Of a DNA stretch of 15,755 nt, positions 1 through 7,819 are shown piece after piece. Under the pieces are notes generated by a model that was not told where the DNA came from, ran no database searches, and worked only from the letters and a program-made list of their open reading frames with translations. This DNA comes from CAUZRD01 sp963582255 (GTDB lineage: Bacteria > Pseudomonadota > Alphaproteobacteria > Rhizobiales > TMED25), in assembly GCA_963582255.1 (NCBI GenBank), contig CAUZRD010000033.1, positions 1-15,755 of the forward strand, read 5' to 3'. The stretch's first letter is position 1; the number at the start of each line of letters is the position of its first letter. Both the position numbers and the translations under genes were made by a program.

Positions 1-474
1 CAGCACAGCTGGATACTTGGTCTGCCATTTCGCGTCAGATTTCGTAAATCACGCATTTACATCAGTATCATCCCACCATTCGTCATCGGCGCTTGTGTCG
101 GTGTTCTCGCTGCAATTATGGGGGTTGGTGGCGGATTTATAATGGTGCCAGCAATGATCTACCTGCTACGCATGCCGACTAATGTCGTTATCGGCACGTC
201 TTTATTTCAAATCATCTTCGTCACTAGTCTTGTGACCATTCTGCATTCGGTAGAAAATCAAACGGTTGATATCGTCCTAGCGCTTATATTGATGGCTGGA
301 GGTGTCATCGGCGCCCAGTTCGGAGCGCGAGTCGGACACAAATTGCGCGGCGAACAGCTGCGCGCCCTTCTGGCGGTGTTGGTGCTGGTAGTATGTGGCA
401 GAATTTTGATCGATCTCGTAATTGAACCAGAGGAACTATTTCAGATTACCTCTGTGATCGGGAGAGGGCATTGA
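1..474 (+). CDS. TauE/SafE family sulfite/anion exporter, C-terminal part
   Basis: The reading frame is open from the first base of the window, so the N-terminal half of the protein lies upstream. The visible part holds several hydrophobic segments and the family's second signature, a MGVGGGF motif at codons 40-46 followed by a MVP and a GTSLFQ segment; these repeat-type motifs mark TauE/SafE (formerly DUF81) permeases. Such proteins are inner-membrane carriers thought to export sulfite or sulfonate-derived anions, but the substrate cannot be read from the sequence. The gene ends in TGA at 472-474, and the next gene's ATG begins on the last base of that stop (TGATG), which implies translational coupling. 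The family call is secure; the substrate is open. Confidence 0.9.
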   Translation, partial: QHSWILGLPFRVRFRKSRIYISIIPPFVIGACVGVLAAIMGVGGGFIMVPAMIYLLRMPTNVVIGTSLFQIIFVTSLVTILHSVENQTVDIVLALILMAGGVIGAQFGARVGHKLRGEQLRALLAVLVLVVCGRILIDLVIEPEELFQITSVIGRGH

Positions 475-1253
475 TGCCGCGGACAACCGGCTTCAGCATG
501 CGCGCTCTGATACATATGTTGGCAGTGCCCTGGTTCATTGCCACGGCAGATGTGGTCTATGCTCAAGAAGAACTCGTGACAGATCTATCGCATCACCAAG
601 TGTCAATCCAATCGAATTTCACTGGTGCGGAACTACTGCTCTTCGGTGCGATCAACGTCAATACCAACGCTAAACACGACATTGTAATTGTCGTTCGCGG
701 ACCAGATAGTCCTGCAATTGTCAGGCAGAAGGAGAAAGTTGCTGGAATTTGGATAAATTATGGTGCGAGAGAACTAACCAACGTCCCCGGTTATTATTCC
801 GTCATCAGTACAAGGGTTACATCAGAAATTGCATCCCAAACAGTACTCGAGCATTACGGAATTGGCCTTGAAAATTTACAATTACGATCGTCCGATGATG
901 ACGATGCTGGGCCTCTTCATGATTTTATCGAGGCCACTAAACGTATTCGCTTGGAAAACAGCCTTTACAGTGAGGACGAAAACGGCATTCAGTTTCTTGG
1001 CACCTCGCTATTTCGCGCCTCGATAGAAATGCCAGCCAATGTTCCAGACGGGCGCTATACTGCGCGGGTCTATTTATTCTCTAATGGAAAGATCATGCAG
1101 ACCCAAACTTCAACCTTGTTTGTCAACAAGGTTGGTTTTGAGAGGCTAGTGTTTGATTTTGCCAACAAACAACCCCTGACCTATGGCGTTATTGCCGTAC
1201 TCATTGCTATTTTTGCGGGTTGGTTTGCCTCGGCAATCTTCCGTGGACGGTGA
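474..1253 (+). CDS. TIGR02186 family (Alph_Pro_TM) membrane-anchored exported protein
   Basis: A 259-residue protein if translation starts at the ATG on 474; a TTG one codon earlier (471) is the alternative. The N-terminus is a signal peptide: a basic start, a hydrophobic stretch, then a probable cleavage near VYA/QEE (about residue 31). The body is predicted extracytoplasmic, and one transmembrane helix lies near the C-terminus (about residues 236-256), ending in a short basic tail. This layout fits the alphaproteobacterial TIGR02186/Alph_Pro_TM family, whose function is unknown and whose members are commonly found beside TauE/SafE genes, as here. I infer a periplasmic accessory role for the exporter, from linkage only. 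The family call is from recognition of layout and context, not from an alignment. Confidence 0.8.
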   Translation: MPRTTGFSMRALIHMLAVPWFIATADVVYAQEELVTDLSHHQVSIQSNFTGAELLLFGAINVNTNAKHDIVIVVRGPDSPAIVRQKEKVAGIWINYGARELTNVPGYYSVISTRVTSEIASQTVLEHYGIGLENLQLRSSDDDDAGPLHDFIEATKRIRLENSLYSEDENGIQFLGTSLFRASIEMPANVPDGRYTARVYLFSNGKIMQTQTSTLFVNKVGFERLVFDFANKQPLTYGVIAVLIAIFAGWFASAIFRGR

Positions 1254-1340
1254 GACCTGCGACCTCCATCCCCTTTAAGGGTTAAACCGTGCCAGCATTG
1301 CCACACCAGCATCCTTGTTTTACCCACAAGCGAAAGTGCG

Positions 1341-1376
1341 GGAAGTTATAACCGTGGCGCATCAAACTTCCGTTTT
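1341..1376 (+). terminator. Possible hairpin terminator after the TIGR02186 gene
   Basis: GGAAGTT at 1341-1347 pairs perfectly with AACTTCC at 1365-1371, with a 17-base loop, and is followed at once by GTTTT. It sits about 90 bases after the stop of the TIGR02186 gene and before the next ribosome binding site, a sensible place for a terminator. The loop is long and the T-run short, so this is a weak candidate. The rest of the 1254-1468 gap shows no ORF and no convincing promoter. Confidence 0.25.
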
Positions 1377-1455
1377 ACCTTCGGCCTTAAGCAGGTGCTC
1401 GGGCTTCCTATTATGTGGGCAGACACAGCTAATAACCAAGATTATCCTACCCCAC

Positions 1456-1462
1456 CGAGGGA
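1456..1462 (+). promoter_or_regulatory. Ribosome binding site pointing to the ATG at 1469
   Basis: GAGGGAA lies 6 bases before ATG 1469, near-ideal spacing, and 10 bases before the TTG at 1473. It therefore favours the ATG, whose reading frame runs out of the conserved frame within a few codons, and leaves the TTG as a less ideal in-frame start. Confidence 0.55.
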
Positions 1463-1468
1463 ACAATC

Positions 1469-1808
1469 ATGATTGAGCGTTTTTTGCGGCCCAGCCTCCT
1501 CAGTCATATTCCACCTGATAGTAATATCGATTATCGTCGGCATTATCATGACAATCATTGGTGTCAGCCCGTTTGAAATAGTCGATAGCGTACGCCGCTT
1601 ATTACAGCATATCTACAATATAGGATTTGAAACGATTGAATGGGTATTCCGGTATTTCTGGCTTGGCGTCATCATTGTTTTTTCGCTGTGGGTAACTTCA
1701 AGGTTACGATCAATATTTTACACCGATAATTATCCATACACACAGCCATCGAATTCCGCTACCGACCACAATTCTAATGTAAATTCACCGCCAGGAGCCT
1801 CGGATTGA
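1469..1808 (+). CDS. DUF6460-like small membrane protein, N-terminus frameshifted in a T6 run
   Basis: A protein of about 110 residues with two transmembrane segments (a LIVISIIVGIIMTIIGV-like helix and a FWLGVIIVFSLWV helix) joined by an amphipathic loop containing SPFEIVDSVRRLL. It resembles the small alphaproteobacterial DUF6460 proteins of unknown function. The well-placed ATG at 1469 begins M-I-E-R-F, the N-terminus I expect for this family, but then runs out of frame. The main ORF is in the +1 frame, and dropping one T from the six at 1480-1485 fuses the two parts smoothly as MIERFCGPASSVIF. As it stands the main ORF could still start at TTG 1473. Either the gene is damaged, or it is rescued by slippage or by the TTG, or the base is a sequencing error. 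The tail after about residue 85 is polar and low in complexity. Confidence 0.65.
1793..1797 (+). promoter_or_regulatory. Ribosome binding site fixing the TTG start of the MATE gene
   Basis: AGGAG lies 7 bases before TTG 1805, which overlaps the preceding stop as TTGA. No in-frame ATG stands near the expected N-terminus, so the strong site supports a TTG start coupled to translation of the upstream small gene. Confidence 0.7.
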
Positions 1809-3172
1809 TCCAGCAAAACCGCATCCATAAGCCGATTACGCAATCGGAAATCTCGCACCGGCAAGTCCTGCGAATTGCCGTGCCAATGACACTAGCCTTT
1901 CTTTCTACGCCACTCCTCGGTCTAGTCGATACAATGGTAATCGGTCAGCTTGGTTCTGCACAGCTTCTCGGTGGGATCGCCATCGGTGCGATCTTATGTA
2001 ATTTCATTTTCACTATCTTCAATTTCCTAGGGAGGGGAACGACTGCTCTTACCGCCCAAGCAGTCGGCGCCAGAAACCAGCCAGAGATTGCCGGGATCCT
2101 TGGTAGAACTTTATTGCTAGCCACTATTGCTGGCGTTGCTATCATCGCTCTCAACATCCCACTGCGTGAGGCTGGCATAGCTCTGATGGGAGGGAGCACT
2201 GAGGTCAACAACGCCACTGCCACCTATTTCAATATCCGCATCTTTTCCGCTCCCTTCGTTTTTGCCAATTATGCCATCCTTGGGTGGCATCTAGGGCAAG
2301 GTCGTGCTGGAATCGGGCTAGTGCTGCTAACAATTTTAAACGTCACCAATATGGCTTTGTCGGTATTACTTGTCATCGGGCTTGGGTGGTCGATCGCAGG
2401 AGTTGCCTGGGCGACGGTCATAAGCGAAATCCTTACCCTCTCCATCGGACTTTTTCTGATTTGGCGCCACTATGGACGCGTGGCAATTGCGCCGTTCGCA
2501 CTCATCATAAACCGGGCGCGGCTTGCCAAGCTATTAGCCGTCAACCGCGATATCATGATGCGCACAATGGCTCTGCTATTCGTCCTCGCATTTTTTACAT
2601 CAGAAGGAGCAAGGCAAGGCGATCTTATATTGGCAGCTAATGCCGTTTTAATGAATTTCTTCTTATTTGCCGGATTTTTCCTCGACGGGTTTGCCGTTGC
2701 CGCCGAGCAGCTTGTTGGCTCTTCGATTGGCGCGCATGCGCGCTCCCGCGCTGTGCGTGCTATATCCCTGAGCGTAACCTGGGGTTTTGCCCTAGGTGCT
2801 GTAACATCCGTCTGCCTTTACCTAACCGGTCCGGTGATCATCAATTTTGTTACCATATCGCCGGAAATTCGCGAGGCGGCGCTTATTTATCTGCCCTGGG
2901 CAGCAGCAACTCCAGTGGTCGGCGCGCTGGCCTTTGAACTGGACGGCGCATATATAGGCGCAACTTGGAGTCGGGAGATGCGCAACTGGATGCTTGCCAG
3001 TGTAGCTATCAGTGCGATCGTCTGGTGGAGCACGCTACCCCTGCTCGGCAATCACGGACTATGGCTCGCATTACTAGTATTCCTTGCTGCGCGCGGCATT
3101 ACATTGGCTTTGCGCTTACCATTCAACCTGAAAAAGACATTCAGTGAAAATAAGCATGCGACAACATTATAA
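1805..3172 (+). CDS. dinF: MATE family efflux transporter, DinF type
   Basis: A 455-residue polytopic protein with about twelve hydrophobic segments in two similar halves, the normal size and layout for MATE exporters. Near the N-terminus it carries the family-typical RIAVPMTLAFLSTPLLGLVDT segment followed by a VIGQLG turn; a helix with FLGRGTTALTAQAVGAR follows, and the second half repeats the pattern (FFLDGFAVAAEQLVGSSIGA). These details fit the DinF branch, which uses ion gradients to expel organic cations or oxidised compounds; no substrate can be named. The TTG start overlaps the stop of the small membrane gene and has a good AGGAG site. The gene ends about 50 bases from the convergent pyrD. 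The intervening bases hold only a 4-bp GGCC stem, not a convincing terminator. Confidence 0.88.
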   Translation: MIQQNRIHKPITQSEISHRQVLRIAVPMTLAFLSTPLLGLVDTMVIGQLGSAQLLGGIAIGAILCNFIFTIFNFLGRGTTALTAQAVGARNQPEIAGILGRTLLLATIAGVAIIALNIPLREAGIALMGGSTEVNNATATYFNIRIFSAPFVFANYAILGWHLGQGRAGIGLVLLTILNVTNMALSVLLVIGLGWSIAGVAWATVISEILTLSIGLFLIWRHYGRVAIAPFALIINRARLAKLLAVNRDIMMRTMALLFVLAFFTSEGARQGDLILAANAVLMNFFLFAGFFLDGFAVAAEQLVGSSIGAHARSRAVRAISLSVTWGFALGAVTSVCLYLTGPVIINFVTISPEIREAALIYLPWAAATPVVGALAFELDGAYIGATWSREMRNWMLASVAISAIVWWSTLPLLGNHGLWLALLVFLAARGITLALRLPFNLKKTFSENKHATTL

Positions 3173-3220
3173 ACGATCGAACATTCAAGGAAATATCGAC
3201 CATGAAACGGCCCTTAGGCC

Positions 3221-4294
3221 TTACATCTTTAATATTGCAAGCTGCTTGGCCGATGCTCCAACCGCCTCAGAAACGCTGCCATATCCGTTTTCTTTTAGAA
3301 GAGCAGCAAGGTCGGCCGAAATTTTCGAGGCTATACTAGGCCCCTGATAGACCATTGCCGTATAGAGCTGCACAAGCTGTGCTCCCGCCTCGATCTTCGT
3401 CAGAGCATCGCGCGCCGACGACACCCCACCTGCCCCAATTAGCACCAATTTACCTCGCGCCATCAGATATGCTTGCGCAAGAACCCGCGTAGATAGGGCA
3501 AAGAGCGGCGGGCCTGACAGTCCCCCTTCTTGTCTCGCAAATTTCTGATCAATCAACCCATCTCGTGATATAGTAGTATTTGAAATGATCAATCCATGAA
3601 CATGCTTAGAGATAGCAACCTCAACAATTGCAGCCAGTTCATCATCCCTCAAATCAGGCGCAATTTTTACTAGAACCGGACAGGAACCTTCATCGCCCAG
3701 CGCAGCCATAACCCGGTCAAGCAATTCTCCAAGTAACCTATCGGTCTGCAAATTACGTAAGCCCGGTGTGTTGGGGGAGGATATATTAACCGTGAGGTAA
3801 TCAGCCAAACCGGAAAATATTTTTACACCCTTCACATAGTCCTCAACCCAATCGGCACTATCTTTGTTGGCCCCGATATTTACTCCGATAACACCGGTGT
3901 CAGTACGTGAAGAAAGACGCGACAGAACGCGGGCATGCCCTTCGCTGTTAAAACCTAGGCGATTGATCACTGCTTCATCAGCTTTCAATCGGAACATGCG
4001 TGGGCGTGGATTCCCGAGCTGTGGTTCTGGCGTAACCGTCCCAATTTCGACAAATCCAAAACCTAACTTGATCAGCGCGTCAGCGACTTCTGCATTTTTA
4101 TCAAATCCTGCTGCCATGCCGATTGGGGTTGGAAATAAATGACCAAACAAATTTTGTGCAAGTAAAGGTGCCGCAGGCCGAACTGCGCGAGGGTATATCC
4201 CAACCTTCAGTGCGCTGATAGCAAGGTCATGAGCCACTTCAGGTTCAGCACGAAATAACACGGGACGAATAAGACGGTATCTTCCCAAAATCAC
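3221..4294 (-). CDS. pyrD: Dihydroorotate dehydrogenase (quinone), class 2
   Basis: Oxidises dihydroorotate to orotate in pyrimidine synthesis, passing electrons through FMN to ubiquinone at the inner membrane. The 357-residue length and the N-terminal amphipathic helix (RLIRPVLFRAEPEVAHDLA) are those of the membrane-associated class 2 enzyme. Visible landmarks are GMAAGFDKNAE at 59-69 (FMN region), GFNSEGH at 114-120, and NISSPNTPGLR at 170-180, whose second serine (S173) matches the catalytic base of class 2 enzymes; NTT and IGAGGV segments further on bind FMN. The start is GTG at 4294, preceded by a G-rich stretch. It follows lysS by 39 bases and is probably cotranscribed with it. It is convergent with the MATE gene. 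Confidence 0.96.
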   Translation of the reverse strand: MILGRYRLIRPVLFRAEPEVAHDLAISALKVGIYPRAVRPAAPLLAQNLFGHLFPTPIGMAAGFDKNAEVADALIKLGFGFVEIGTVTPEPQLGNPRPRMFRLKADEAVINRLGFNSEGHARVLSRLSSRTDTGVIGVNIGANKDSADWVEDYVKGVKIFSGLADYLTVNISSPNTPGLRNLQTDRLLGELLDRVMAALGDEGSCPVLVKIAPDLRDDELAAIVEVAISKHVHGLIISNTTISRDGLIDQKFARQEGGLSGPPLFALSTRVLAQAYLMARGKLVLIGAGGVSSARDALTKIEAGAQLVQLYTAMVYQGPSIASKISADLAALLKENGYGSVSEAVGASAKQLAILKM

Positions 4295-4333
4295 CTCACC
4301 CCCAATAAATGTTTGCTGATCATTACCTTAATA

Positions 4334-6040
4334 TTATAGCGCACCAGACGACGCGCTAGAGTGACTGCAAGAATCAAGGGTCGATACAAGCTCGCCCTCA
4401 AGCGCCGAATCTATCAACCGGCACGTTTGTTTAACTCCATAGAGCGCGATAAATGAACCAAACCTCGGCCCCTGGCTTTGCCCGAGAAGAACCTCATAAA
4501 TCGCTTTGAACCAATCGCGTAAAGGCTCAAATTCAGCATCTTTACCAACAGCATAGACGACGTTTTGAATAGTTTCTCCATCGGGCTCACCAGAAAACTC
4601 CACCAAGGCATTACGCAACTGCAAAAGCGCTGCTCTTTCTCGGTCATCCGCAAGCCTGTAGCATTTTCCAGGTTTCACGAAATCATTGAAATAAGCTATT
4701 GCGTAGCCCACTAGCTCATCGAGCTTAGGAAAGCGTTTAGGCGTTGCGTCTGCCCCGATATAATTGCGGATAAAACCCCACAGAACATCACGATCTTCTG
4801 AATTTGATGCGCTGACCAAATTGAGAAGAAGCGCGAAACTCACCGGAACGTTGGCTTCTGGCAGATGTCCTGAATGAATATGCCAAACCGGATTGGCTAG
4901 CGCCTGGATCTCTGTCTCCTGAGAATAGCGCGTGAGATGGGTGAAATACTCATCAACATTTTTTGGTATCACATCAAAATAAAGTCGCTTGGCCTTTCGC
5001 GGCGCCTGATACATGAACAAGGACAGGCTTTCTGGAGAGGCGTAATTCAACCACTCATCAATAGTTAGGCCATTACCCTTTGATTTAGATATCTTCTGAC
5101 CTGTTTCATCTAGAAATAACTCATAACTGAAGCCCTCCGGCGGCAAACCGCCAATCGCCGAGCATATCCGTCCAGCATATTTCACCGAATCGATGAGATC
5201 TTTGCCCGACATTTCATAATCTACCCCAAGAGATGCCCAGCGCATCGCCCAATCCGGCCGCCATTGCAACTTACATCCGCCCGAAGTCACCCGATGTTCA
5301 AATGGTTGTCCAACCGCATCGCCACTGACTGGATGGACAGCCTGAAACACTGCTGTAGCTGATGAGGGTTTAGCCTCGATAATCTGAACAAAGTGAAGCA
5401 CCTGCTTTCGCACCTCGCCATTCCACTCATCGACAATTGGCAAGAACGGACAATAGGTGCGCTGTCGTTCAGCTCCCAGCAGCGGGCGCACTATTTCACT
5501 AATCTTTTCATGTTGTTCAAGTGCAACCTGGAGCGCATCATCAAATTGCCCTGAGCCATACATCTGTGTTGATGAGACAAACTCATAATCAAAACCAAAC
5601 TGATCTAGAAAACGCCGGAGCACCGCATTGTTATGATGAGCAAAGCTCTCAAACTCACCAAAAGGATCTGGAACGCTAGTCAGTGGAGAGGCATCGCGCT
5701 CTATCTCACCGGACGGCCCGCGCGTCTCGACATAGCCACCAAGCATCTCCTTGTTGGGAACATTGTCTGGAACCTTACGGAGTCCATCCATGTCGTCAGA
5801 AAAGCAGATCAACCGTGTCGGGATTTTGTTTTCAGTTAAAATTTTAAACGCATGCTGCACCATAGATGTGCGGGCAACTTCGCCAAAAGTGCCAATATGC
5901 GGCAGGCCGGAAGGTCCGTATCCAGTCTCAAATAGCACAGGCCTATCACTAGCGCGGCCGGCAATTCTATTTACAACTTTGCGCGCCTCTTCAAATGGCC
6001 AGGCACGCACCTCTCCACCTGCTACCGCAAGATCGTCCAT
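4334..6040 (-). CDS. lysS: Lysine--tRNA ligase, class I (LysK type)
   Basis: Charges tRNA-Lys with lysine. This is the class I enzyme, built on a Rossmann fold, found in archaea and in most alphaproteobacteria instead of the common class II form. Signature motifs are HIGTF (residues 48-52 from the chosen start) in a GPSGLPHIGTFGE context, and KISKS (316-320) followed by KGNGL. The C-terminal third is helical and serves as the anticodon-binding region. Two ATGs lie six bases apart at the start; the second (6040) has an AGGA site 7 bases upstream (6048-6051), whereas the first (6046) sits only 1 base from it, so I chose 6040, giving 568 residues. The last 15 or so residues are serine-rich and probably variable. 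No promoter is obvious in the long upstream gap. Confidence 0.96.
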   Translation of the reverse strand: MDDLAVAGGEVRAWPFEEARKVVNRIAGRASDRPVLFETGYGPSGLPHIGTFGEVARTSMVQHAFKILTENKIPTRLICFSDDMDGLRKVPDNVPNKEMLGGYVETRGPSGEIERDASPLTSVPDPFGEFESFAHHNNAVLRRFLDQFGFDYEFVSSTQMYGSGQFDDALQVALEQHEKISEIVRPLLGAERQRTYCPFLPIVDEWNGEVRKQVLHFVQIIEAKPSSATAVFQAVHPVSGDAVGQPFEHRVTSGGCKLQWRPDWAMRWASLGVDYEMSGKDLIDSVKYAGRICSAIGGLPPEGFSYELFLDETGQKISKSKGNGLTIDEWLNYASPESLSLFMYQAPRKAKRLYFDVIPKNVDEYFTHLTRYSQETEIQALANPVWHIHSGHLPEANVPVSFALLLNLVSASNSEDRDVLWGFIRNYIGADATPKRFPKLDELVGYAIAYFNDFVKPGKCYRLADDRERAALLQLRNALVEFSGEPDGETIQNVVYAVGKDAEFEPLRDWFKAIYEVLLGQSQGPRFGSFIALYGVKQTCRLIDSALEGELVSTLDSCSHSSASSGAL

Positions 6041-6094
6041 TCCCATTTCCTTCCGCTACGCTTTTCTCATCAATCGACTCGCTCGGCCTTAAGT

Positions 6095-6252
6095 TTAATA
6101 AAGGCTCATCGTGGAATAGCTTAGCAACAGCTCTTCGTAGTTGCTATTGGCCAGCGCCAGCTTGACCCCCTTGCTCAAAATCGCAGCTAGTCTGTACGGT
6201 CTTCAGCAACCTCAACACCAGCCCCTTTGCCAATGAATAATGCACGAACTTA
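6095..6252 (-). pseudogene. Possible decayed gene end, two frames
   Basis: On the minus strand, from about 6205 down to a TAA at 6095-6097, one frame reads a protein-like stretch of about 35 residues that includes LAAILSKGVKLALANSN and then an acidic/leucine-rich end. Just upstream, a second frame (6252-6187) reads LFIGKGAGVEVAEDRT before its own stop. A shift near 6195-6205 would join them into one plausible C-terminus. Neither part has a start codon with a ribosome binding site. I do not recognise the family, and a chance open stretch of this length is quite possible. Confidence 0.2.
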
Positions 6253-6272
6253 CACGACGCAGCCAAAAACTA

Positions 6273-6481
6273 TCTACAAACTCGCATGCCGTAATTTAAC
6301 TTAAATTTTGCATACTTGTTATGAGTGACATTCGCGAAAAAAGAAGTCGCACGAAACATCATATTACATATTGGATCGCCAAGACTTTCTGCATAAATAC
6401 TGCGCTAGAAACTCTCTCTACAAACGAGCCAAACCGTTAAATTAAAACCCATCCATTCACGACCTGAATGCATCTACAAAC
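6273..6481. repeat. Three direct copies of TCTACAAAC
   Basis: Exact copies at 6273-6281, 6417-6425 and 6473-6481, all in the same orientation and all outside genes; the last 8 bases (CTACAAAC) recur once more in the next gap at 7407-7414. Spacing is irregular (144 and 56 bases). This could be a binding site, a decayed repeat, or chance in an AT-rich stretch. Confidence 0.3.
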
Positions 6482-6482
6482 G

Positions 6483-7331
6483 CTAGAATGTTGCCTCTAC
6501 CGCACGATATAGCTCCGGGCTTACCTGCGGATCAATATCAAACCACAACTTCCAGCACGGTCTTGCCTGGTGAAGCAACATACCAAGCCCTCCAACTGTT
6601 CTAAATCCTCGGCGCTCAGCATCTACAAGCAATGGCGTACGGCGCGGCACATAAATTATATCGCACACAATCGCGCTAGAATTCATCTTAGCCAGATCAA
6701 GATCGAGGGGCGGAAGATCAATCATGCCCTGGTTTGTCGTGTTCACCAACAGCCCGGCATTTTCAAGCAAATCACTACGTCGCTCCCAGTCCATCACCTC
6801 AATTGGTCCCGAAATTTGTCTGGCAAGTGTCTCTGCCTTAGCGCGCGTTCGGTTGACTAGCGTTATCGAAGAAGCACCGCATTGTACAAGCGCATGTATG
6901 ATTGCCCGCGATGCGCCACCCGCACCAATCACGACCACAGCACCACTATCAGCATGCCAATCTGGTACCGCCTCCTTCACACTTTCCACAAAGCCATAGC
7001 CATCGGTATTGGTGCCTGCGATCCGTCCACTCTCCAACACAGTGAGACAATTTACCGCCCCGACGATACGAGCAGTTTCATCAATCTCATCGATGAACGA
7101 CATTGCGGAAACTTTATGGGGCATGGTGAGATTGCAACCGCGAAAACCTAGCGACGGTAGAGCCCGAACCGCGTCTTCAAATCGCTCGGGGCTAATATCC
7201 AGGGGAATATATGCGCCGGCAAGCCCATAATGTTGCATCCAGAAGCCATGTAATATTGGAGAACGCGAATGTAGCGCTGGCCAACCCATGACCCCAGCCA
7301 GACAATAGCGCCCCGTTCCAACCTGTCTCAT
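6483..7331 (-). CDS. aroE: Shikimate dehydrogenase (NADP)
   Basis: Reduces 3-dehydroshikimate to shikimate in the chorismate (aromatic amino acid) pathway. From ATG 7331 the protein has 282 residues, normal for AroE. Motifs in order: HSRSPILHGFW (21-31, shikimate binding), NLTMPHK (67-73) with the catalytic lysine K73, GTNTDGYGF (106-114) with the partner aspartate D110, GAGGASRA (136-143) for NADP, then NTTNQGM and a C-terminal QARPCWKLWF helix. The frame is open upstream to 7397, but the extra 22 residues look non-coding and a GGGAG lies 6 bases before ATG 7331; GTG at 7334 is an alternative one codon earlier. The usual alphaproteobacterial neighbours maf and coaE are absent here. Confidence 0.95.
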   Translation of the reverse strand: MRQVGTGRYCLAGVMGWPALHSRSPILHGFWMQHYGLAGAYIPLDISPERFEDAVRALPSLGFRGCNLTMPHKVSAMSFIDEIDETARIVGAVNCLTVLESGRIAGTNTDGYGFVESVKEAVPDWHADSGAVVVIGAGGASRAIIHALVQCGASSITLVNRTRAKAETLARQISGPIEVMDWERRSDLLENAGLLVNTTNQGMIDLPPLDLDLAKMNSSAIVCDIIYVPRRTPLLVDAERRGFRTVGGLGMLLHQARPCWKLWFDIDPQVSPELYRAVEATF

Positions 7332-7819
7332 CACGAGCTCCCAGAATGTTATCGCCAAACATGACAATCGTGTCTTACTCCCGCAAGACCAATGCATGGG
7401 CTGTGCCTACAAACCAATTAAACCGCGGCAGCACTACAACAACAACCAGCTTCCTCAGCATCCTCAACTACAGGTCTCTAGCTATATAATTCATCATTCC
7501 ACTGCAGGAAAAGTCAGTTATGAACTAACATTAAAATCAGACTAATCTGATGAGATTTGGTTATAATCTTATGGTCGAAAGGCTAATCAATTGAAGCCAG
7601 ACAAGGTGAGTTAGATCGAGTGTTTGCTGACATACGGAAATGCTTGTCATAAGCCGTTTAAAATGATCGAGCATTCAATCAAACCAAACTCTAGCGCACA
7701 CAAAGATATTTAACGTTTAGCCTGCTGTTCTATTTATGAAATTTAATGCCAACGCTTCTTATATATCGCGTATCAACGTGGTTGTTTGACTGTCAGGTGA
7801 AAAAGCATAAAGCCTTACC
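7332..7819. other. 488-base gap between the SH3 gene and aroE
   Basis: I see no credible gene in either direction: frames are short and lack ribosome binding sites. The only structure noted is a small hairpin, ATCAGA at 7536-7541 with TCTGAT at 7546-7551 around a 4-base loop. On the minus strand it is followed by TTTTAAT, so it could act as a weak terminator downstream of the SH3 gene. No trace of maf, a frequent aroE neighbour, was recognised. Confidence 0.5.
7536..7551 (-). terminator. Weak AT-rich hairpin downstream of the SH3 gene
   Basis: A perfect 6-bp stem (ATCAGA/TCTGAT) with a TTAG loop and a short T-rich tail on the minus strand. It is about 270 bases past the SH3 gene stop and the stem has only two G-C pairs, so its strength is doubtful. 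Confidence 0.2.

Larger units (their letters stand above)
6041..6482. other. 442-base gap between aroE and lysS
   Basis: No intact gene is visible on either strand. It holds a possible gene remnant on the minus strand (6095-6252), an AT-rich middle (about 6290-6470), and three copies of the 9-mer TCTACAAAC. I found no tRNA-like cloverleaf and no convincing sigma-70 promoter facing lysS, although the promoter must presumably lie here unless lysS is read through from aroE. Confidence 0.6.

Noticed and set aside
2284..2640. 118-residue plus-strand frame inside the MATE gene
   Set aside because: It lies wholly within a well-supported transporter frame, and its product is rich in R, H and C with no recognisable domain.
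3209..3232. GGCC-CTTA-GGCC stem between the MATE gene and pyrD as a two-way terminator
   Set aside because: Only four base pairs and no proper T-run on either side.
7332..7397. N-terminal extension of AroE to 7397
   Set aside because: The 22 extra residues are cysteine/tryptophan-rich and unlike AroE, while ATG 7331 has a good ribosome binding site and gives the family length.
3174..7678. Shared 14-mer GATCGARCATTCAA at about 3175 and 7665 as a dispersed repeat
   Set aside because: Only two copies with one mismatch; a rough count shows many such pairs are expected by chance in 15.7 kb.
7600..7700. Possible tRNA or small RNA in the gap beside the SH3 gene
   Set aside because: A short TGACA/TGTCA pairing exists, but no cloverleaf, T-loop or CCA-like end can be drawn.
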